From Lactifluus volemus (Eukaryota > Basidiomycota > Agaricomycetes > Russulales > Russulaceae): 64,000 nt of DNA. The notes beneath the pieces were generated by a model, which had not been told where the DNA came from, did not search any database, and was given only the letters and a program-made list of their open reading frames with translations. The translations under genes and the position numbers were made by a program. Every line of letters starts with the position of its first letter. The stretch's first letter is position 1. The DNA is taken from assembly GCA_022376515.1 (NCBI GenBank), contig WTXI01000089.1, positions 1 to 64,000 on the forward strand, read 5' to 3'. This document shows positions 57,524 to 64,000 of the stretch, piece by piece.

Positions 57524-59085
57524 ATGTCTCCTTATGACTCCAGTTTACACGAATTATCGGCACGCAGCTTTAGTTCTGCCATGACTCCCAACGCGACGCA
57601 GCGCACTACGCTCCTCGTCGCAGGATGTTACATCCTGATCATCGGCATTCTCTGGTATGCCCCCGCCTCTACGGAGGTCTTTTTCTTTCCATTTCCTTTT
57701 TTTTGCTGATTTGTTCGTAAAATGCAGGCATGTGCCGTACTTGAATTTTATCAGTGAGTTAGCTTACTCCCCCGACCATAACCATCGCTTGACCGATTAT
57801 GTGGCAACTGCGTAGTTTATCCGTTCAAGTGCGTAATACAATTTTTTTTTGGTTTTATTGCTCCGTGTCAAAATCAATGCTTTTGCTTATGTGCGGTTTT
57901 TGGCCACTTTTTGTAGGTTGCTCACCGTTGGATTTCACGAGGTGCGTAGTATAGCTGCTGCGGTTGGTGGGCGGCTATCCAACGGCGCCTCCCCTCCCGC
58001 GGATGGACTGTTTTTTTATTTAACGTGTCATTTTTGTTGTCATGGCAGATGAGTCATGCGTTCATGGGCGTCCTCACCGGCGCACGTATCCATTCTATTG
58101 AACTTGATCGTGCGTACCTTTTCTGACTATGCTACCCATGGAAAACGGCAAAAGACTTAAGCGCGCGAAATAGCGGATGAGGGTGGCGCGACTACCATGT
58201 CCGGCGGTATTTCCTGGCTCACGCTGCCCGCGGGTTACCTCGGCTCGGGCCTGATCGGCGCTACGCTCATAGCGTGTGGATTCGATACCAACGCGAGCAA
58301 AGTAGCCAGTCTAGCCCTCGCCGTCTTTTTCGTCTTCACGTTATGGTGGGCCAGACGGAATCTCTTGTGCGTCAATTTATTTTTTTCATTTTCTTTATGT
58401 TTTTGATTGGGATGTATGTGTGTGATTTTAGGACATGGGTGCTGTTATTGGGCATGTCTGGCATGATTGTCCTCTTTTGGTTCCTCAAGGGAGGAGAGGT
58501 GCTGCGGTATTTCGTGAGTTGGGCACATGTACCGCTTTTCTCTGCTTTGCTCATTGGCGCTGGCATGTCCTTTAGGTATTATTCATTGGCGTCATGTCGT
58601 GTCTCTACGTCCTCTGGGACGTCATAGGTGTGTCTTAGTTCAGATACGGGATCGAAGGAGAGCTTCTTATCCAGTTGTCAGATGATACTATCGCGCGTAA
58701 AGTAAACGGATCCGACGCATCGGCATTCGCAAAGATCTGTGGTTGTTTCCCTTCTCAAGGTACCACCGCCTCTTACCCGAGTGTCGTGCGTGCTGACTTT
58801 GTTGCCATTTCAAGTGTGGGGCGTGATCTGGCTTATCATTGCTTTCATATTCTTCCTCCTGGGTGTTATAGTCGGCATCGTCGCGTTCAAGGTACGTCAA
58901 CCGAGTCGAGTCGAGTCTTGTTTATTTCTGACTCTGTGTTGTAGGAATCGGCAGCCCAGCAAGCGGAAGACGCAAAGCACTTATTGCCCGTGCCGGGGAC
59001 GACGAGCAATGGTCTTGCCCTGTCGCTGTCGACACCCTTGACGCTAGGTAGTGTTTTGACCTCCATGTTCCTCGCTTTATTATAA
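57524..59085 (+). CDS. M50B-like integral membrane metalloprotease homologue
   Basis: Eleven exons (57524-57654, 57728-57753, 57816-57828, 57917-57941, 58049-58109, 58174-58366, 58432-58513, 58576-58627, 58682-58759, 58815-58891, 58945-59085) total 879 nt and 292 residues with every phase closing. Several transmembrane segments are visible. The zinc-protease signature HEMSH is at residues 64-68 and is split between exons 4 and 5. MSGGISWLTLPAGYLGS follows. This pattern fits the Peptidase M50B-like family; substrates in fungi are not established as far as I know. Exon 3 has only 13 nt. Four of its ten donors are GTGCGT. The last exon could end slightly earlier if another intron is present near 59047. 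Confidence 0.86.
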
Positions 59086-59319
59086 TTATGGGACGGAGGT
59101 ATACGTACGTGAGTAGATGTAAGCGTTATTCTGATGCGTAGGTATGTGAAACAGCTGGGACATTTATAGTGTTATCCTTTACCTATAACCTGAATTGTTG
59201 GGTTCACTTGTTGTCGTACAATGGTTATGTAATGGTTTGAATGTCAGCGCATTCTGTTCCCCTACTTTTCCGACACTCTACTGGCCGCTGCGTATGCACG
59301 CTGTCTATCATTTACAGCG

Positions 59320-60848
59320 ATGAAGAGACGCGGTGGCACTTCTACGCGAGCGACACGTCTTGTCTCGCAGCGGAGCTCAGCAGAGCCCACCGTGACGTTG
59401 TTCAAACTTGAGGATCTCGATGATGCCGAGCCTGGACCTTCCCCCGAGCGCCGCTCAAAGCGTGTCAAAGTTGAGGTCAAGGCCGAAGATATTACGGACC
59501 AAGGTGTGAATGAGTCGTCGCTTGTCCTCCTCAACGAAGCAGCAGCATCGACAAGCAAAGTCAAGAGAGCTAGAACAACACAGACGCCACGTTCGGAATC
59601 CTCATCGCCGCGAAAGCCCAAGACGATCAAACAAACGCTCGAAAAGCCACATCCTGCACCTGCGCACTGGCGCGAGACCTACGATGCTATAAAGGAGATG
59701 CGTGCACGGTTCCCGGCACCAGTGGACACCATGGGCTGTGACACGGCCAAATGGAAGGAGACGGATCCTCGGGTGCGCGTTCTCTCTCTCCCTCACTTAC
59801 AGAGCTCAACGTCTGAAATGGTCTTTTTCTCTCCTCCACACGCACAAAAAATAGAATAAACGCTTCGCGACGCTGGTCTCGCTCATGCTCTCCTCACAAA
59901 CCAAGGATGAGGTGACAGATGTGGCAGTGGGGAAACTGCGCACTGCACTTGGCGGCACGCTCAGTCTCGACGGTCTGTTGGCTGCCGAAGAGCACGTCAT
60001 CGCCGACGCCATCAACAAGGTAGGGTTTTGGCGCCGAAAGACACAGTTCAGTCCTCTTTTCCTCGCTCTCCTTTCGCTAAAAAAAGAATGAAAAATGGAA
60101 TATTTTAGGTACATAAGGCAAGCTGCGCAGCGTCTGCGGGATGAATTTGATTCGGACGTTCCAAAGACCGTCGACGAGTTGTGCTCCCTGCCCGGCGTGG
60201 GGCCAAAGATGGCGTTTTTATGCTTACATGCCGCTTGGGATATGTTCGTCCTAATGTTTCAGCGCTGTACTTTGCCTCGGACATAACAGTTAATTGAGGA
60301 CAGAAACGTGGGCATAGGCGTCGATGTTCATGTTCATCGCATAACCAACAGGCTCAAGTGGCACAAATCGCCAACGAAAAACCCCGAGGAAACCAGGTAA
60401 AGAGAATGACAGTAATTATCGCTACACAAGTCGTTCTAATTCGTCCCCCCGCTGGGTATTTATGTAGGCTCAACTTGCAGTCGTGGCTGCCTACGGAATT
60501 CCATAAGGAGATAAATCATCTCCTTGTCGGCTTTGGCCAGGTCTGTTGGGTCACAAGTGCATTCCGCAGCGTTCAGCGATTTACTCATTAAGCGAACAGG
60601 TCATTTGTCTTCCTCTTGGTCCCCGATGCGACCTTTGTACTCTTGGCACACAAAAGTTATGTCCCAGCGCGCAGAAAGTCGTCAAAGCTGGGACAAAGAA
60701 GACACCCGTGATAAAGCCGGAACCTGGCCCTAAAATTGAGATCTCGATCGAGGAGACGACTACTGTTAATCTCTCAAAGCAGGAACCTGCGTCGCCAAGC
60801 CTGAGTGCGGTCTCAAGCTTGACACCCGATCCGGAGGATTACACATAG
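59320..60848 (+). CDS. NTG1: Endonuclease III homologue (DNA glycosylase/AP lyase)
   Basis: Six exons (59320-59772, 59855-60045, 60109-60243, 60304-60396, 60468-60540, 60600-60848) give 397 residues. Residues 1-115 are charged and probably disordered, with a VKVEVK/RRSKR basic patch. The catalytic core starts near [12 protein letters not shown] and includes the helix-hairpin-helix LPGVGPKMA with its lysine, and [12 protein letters not shown] with the catalytic Asp. An iron-sulfur cluster loop has Cys spacing C-x6-C-x2-C-x7-C, two residues longer in the last gap than in the bacterial enzyme. The enzyme removes oxidised pyrimidines in base-excision repair. The tail of about 60 residues is Glu/Lys/Pro-rich. 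Introns 2 and 3 use GTTCAG and GTTCGT donors, chosen because they alone restore the conserved frame. Confidence 0.92.
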
Positions 60849-61348
60849 ATCTATCATACCATAATCTACGTCTGTTTTGCCTTTCAATTACTAGTTTGTC
60901 GTTTCATTCCACAATAAGGATCTTACAGTCAGCTCTGCAACAACTGGCAGTGACCAATTTTTACCGTGGCCCAGTAAAGCGTGGGTTTCGAACGCTGAAC
61001 GTCGAACGCTGGCTGTTACTCTCAACAGATGACTCGATTGGCTCAGTCTAATGATCGAACGCCCCTGCAAGGTTTGAAGGTAATTTTAGATGCGCCAGTT
61101 TCTTTGAACCTAAATTAGCTCTATCATTGATCAACGTCGATCCACGCGCGAACCTTGACTCGTCAATTCCGCGGCAGGGAACCTGCGCCCGAAGTGGGTG
61201 CTTACAGTACAACATCTCAGATAGGGAATGTCAAAAGCGAACTTGTGATCATTCAGGATCTATAGATAAGCAAGCTTCGCCTTAAAATTATTATCTACGA
61301 GACACCGCTTCAATTCCGCATTATTCGCTTCTGATTTTAGTATGGTCT

Positions 61349-63726
61349 CTATGAGAGATTCATAGCCATGTCCCAAAATCCCTTCTCCAAGCGCGTGCAC
61401 CTCTCCCAGATCATTTTCCAATGCTCGATTGTCTTGGGGCTAGGAGGATCATGGACGGCCAGAGCCTCGATTCGCTCTATATAGACAGCGCACACCGGCG
61501 CATAATCATCATCACGGGGGCTCTGTGATTCAAAAACCCACATTTTGCTGCTACCGCACGCACGCACCTATACCGATTTTGACCGCGCTTTGGTAACCTT
61601 CTCCGGAATAATCCTCGATCCATGTTCGATACGGATTGTCCTCCAGCTTCACCCAGCTCTGCGGTTGTTGCTTCTTGGCCTCGCACTGGAGCCACAGCCC
61701 GACTTGGCCATAACCAATAAGACAGGCCGCCAGCGCCATTATCAGGCTCGCAGCATCTCCTTTTCACAAAAATAAGATAAAATCGAAAGTCCCTTCGTAG
61801 AGAGAAGGAGTGGGAAATCATACCCTGCAATCCAACATCCATGATGTATGCGCCGTACGCGGTGCACGCGGGAGACTCTGGCGTGCACTCCAGCTCGGCG
61901 AGGTCAACACCCCACTGTGCGCTGAACGCAACGTGCATCTTGCTCTCTTTCGCGATAGCGAGTACCATGTCCGCCGCGGCCACAAAATCGGCGTATGCGG
62001 AGGATTTGGCCGCCAAGAGGCTGGTACAGCAACGCACGTTATTTAGAATCGACGGTGAATGGGAGAATCGGAACGATCATTTACCCGTTTGCGCGAGCGT
62101 AATATTTGAGGTAGAGATAGTCCTGCCTGAAAGTGATATGACCGGTTGGTAAATATAGAACAGCCATGAAAGGGAAGGAAAGGGAGAAACGTGGCGCGGC
62201 GTACTTGATAAAGTGGACAAAACGATCCCGGGAGAGAGTTCCTTGGCCTAACTGTCTGACGAAATCGTGCTCAACATATTGCTTCCATATATCCGCGTTG
62301 GAGCGGATGAGCATGCGAACAAGAGGGTACGGATCGTTCGGTGTCGGTCTATATGTGACATCATCTCATCTCAGAAAACCTCTCGACATCTTGGCGTAGG
62401 CTGGGAGGAAGGGAGGGGGAACCATATGTACTCGCCTCTGCACCATGCGTGGGAGGATTGAATGCATGTGGTTCAGCGGACCATGGCCATGTCCGACAGG
62501 GAATGCGGTGGCGATGCCATAGTGGGTGTACGTAGTGGCAAATTTCACGGCCTCAACCACTTGAAGGCGCAGGAATGAGATATCGAATAACGAGTTCAAC
62601 AGACCAAAAAAAAATCCAACAACACACGTACCGGTATCTCCGCGCGCCAGAGCGCACGCCAAGGCGGCACTGAGCGTGCATCCAGTTCCATGCGTACTGT
62701 TCGAGTCCAAATAAGGTCTTACGAATAACGTGAACCTCACATTTTCTTCAACCCCTCCTCTTCCTCCTCCTCCTCCCTGCTGCTGTTCTTCCCTCTCGCA
62801 CAAAACATCCACCACGACTGGAACGTCGCGCATAGAAGCACTGGCAGGGTCCTGCGCTGCCGCATGGAACAAAACCTCCATGTTCGCATCATCCGGCAAC
62901 ACCAACTCCCCCTCAATCTCGACCTTATAAACTTGCTGTCCAGCTGCGGCGACCGCAACTACGACCTCCTGTACGTCTTCCAAGCGCGTCTGGCCATGCG
63001 CCATATGCCCGCCTTTGAGAAGCACGGCCTGAGAACGCGAACCAAAAAGAGCGCACAACTCGCGCGCTACGCGCAACATATCTTCGATTGACGTTATCGA
63101 CCGCGGAGCATCCTCCTCCTCATTCTTCTTCGGTGTGTCCGTCTGTTTCTTATATTTCAGGAGCAATGCGGCCTCGGCTATATTGGGCGTGATCACCGTC
63201 GCGAGTGGGAGGAGATCTCGTACGAGCGTGTTGAGGGATTCGTCATCTTGTTCGAGTAAGGTGTGGCCTGATGTCGACACGCATACCGGGTCGATTACCA
63301 GCAGCGGTGGTGGTGATGGGGATGATGACTGAGATTTGAGCGCGTGCGCGATCGTGCGTACTACGCTTTCGTTGGCCAGCATGCCCGTTTTGATGGCTTT
63401 GATGTCGATGTCGTCTAGGACGGATCGAAGCTGCAGATAGACCCACGATTAGCCCAATTATAGCGGTAGTGGAGATAGAACTCACTTGTTCGTCAACAAA
63501 CGAGGACGGTACAGGGTGCACGGCTTGTACCCCCTTCGTGTTCTGTGCGGTCAGCGCCGTGACGACGGATGTTCCATAACATCCCAGAGCTGTGAATGTT
63601 TTAAGGTCTGCCTGCTGTATGTCAGCAGTCACCTTTATTCGGGGTCCTCCAAGGTACCTGAATACCCGCCCCACCGCCTGGATCTGACCCTGCGATCGTT
63701 AGGACTGCTGGAAATGAGGAGGTCAT
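61349..63726 (-). CDS. THI20: Bifunctional HMP/HMP-P kinase and TenA-like thiaminase
   Basis: Nine exons (63658-63726, 63486-63611, 62632-63430, 62436-62559, 62205-62348, 62085-62126, 61824-62020, 61574-61759, 61349-61476) total 1815 nt and 604 residues in frame. The kinase half carries [16 protein letters not shown] near the N-terminus and the phosphate-binding [14 protein letters not shown] loop. It phosphorylates hydroxymethylpyrimidine for thiamine synthesis. A Gln/Gly-rich low-complexity insert ([10 protein letters not shown]) lies inside this half, just before the GTGC loop. The C-terminal TenA half ([12 protein letters not shown]..., [13 protein letters not shown], ...YSGEGY) salvages pyrimidine from degraded thiamine. 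The same fusion occurs in yeast THI20. Intron 4 is read as GC-AG (donor GCGAGT), because the alternative GT one codon on loses the frame. It converges with the endonuclease gene. Confidence 0.94.
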
Positions 63727-63887
63727 GACGATACGTATCCACGTGATCTCATTTGTGATATGATCTTATCGCGCATCCGAGTCAATATCGCGCCTCGCAG
63801 GTAAATGTGAATATGGCCCCGAGGAATAAGACAAAATACATAGTAAAGCACTGAAGTAATAACGTTACCCCCCGCAGCACATGGACA
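63727..63887. other. Short intergenic region
   Basis: This 160-bp spacer between two minus-strand genes must contain the THI20 promoter. No thiamine-riboswitch-like structure was recognised in it. Confidence 0.4.
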
Positions 63888-64000
63888 TCACCTGTCGATA
63901 TCCATCATCTCCTCCCCGACTGCACGAGCCTTCCCCTTGTCCGCCCCGTCCGGTGGACTGATACTCGGATCGCCACCGTTCATGCGTTCCTGCAGCGCAG
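63888..64000 (-). CDS. C-terminal end of an unidentified protein (runs off window)
   Basis: On the minus strand an open frame enters from the right edge and stops at TGA 63888-63890. It encodes about 36 residues, including QERMNGGDPSISPPDGADKG and ending EEMMDIDR. The composition is that of a disordered fungal protein tail. No family can be named from so little. It is supported only by frame, by codon composition and by its position close to the THI20 start. Confidence 0.5.
   Translation of the reverse strand, partial: ALQERMNGGDPSISPPDGADKGKARAVGEEMMDIDR

Overview
The window is nuclear DNA of a filamentous fungus, almost certainly a basidiomycete of the Agaricomycetes. It carries a fungus-specific elongation factor 3 gene. 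Genes are split by short GT-AG introns of about 50-100 nt. It also has heme-thiolate peroxidases, a TPR-CHAT protein and a C2-NACHT-WD40 protein of the kind expanded in Ceratobasidiaceae (Rhizoctonia/Ceratobasidium). That family-level placement is inference from recalled family resemblance; no search was run.

Layout. Positions 1-46 kb are accessory DNA. Two solo LTRs with target-site duplications (56-663 and 996-1440) precede a TPR-CHAT gene (1792-8469). That gene is split by a 3.47-kb hAT-like element, which contains a second, nested hAT-like element. Three copies of a membrane-anchored heme-thiolate peroxidase gene follow on the minus strand: 9.7-10.9 kb intact, 14.5-15.7 kb a pseudogene, 24.6-25.8 kb intact. 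Between copies 2 and 3 lie a decayed C2-NACHT-WD40 (NLR-like) gene at 16.3-19.1 kb and a vacuolar M28 protease gene at 19.9-23.1 kb that reads in several frames. From 32 to 45 kb there are three paralogous C2H2 zinc-finger genes on the minus strand that share a GC-AG intron. A decayed protein-kinase copy lies at 36 kb, and long stretches hold no recognisable gene.

From 47 kb to the right edge the DNA is a compact housekeeping block: a Ser/Thr kinase (-), V-ATPase subunit a (+), eEF3 (+), an M50B-like membrane metalloprotease (+), an endonuclease III homologue (+), the bifunctional thiamine-pathway kinase/TenA protein THI20 (-), and the end of one more minus-strand gene. Exon models were built by hand and checked by reading-frame arithmetic. 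V-ATPase a needs one inserted base and eEF3 three to be in frame, which points to consensus errors in the assembly or to real frameshifts.

Functionally the left part looks like a fast-changing repertoire: cell-death/recognition-type proteins (CHAT, NLR), oxidative enzymes and putative regulators, with duplication, decay and transposon insertion. The right part holds conserved vacuolar/endomembrane, translation, DNA-repair and vitamin B1 functions.
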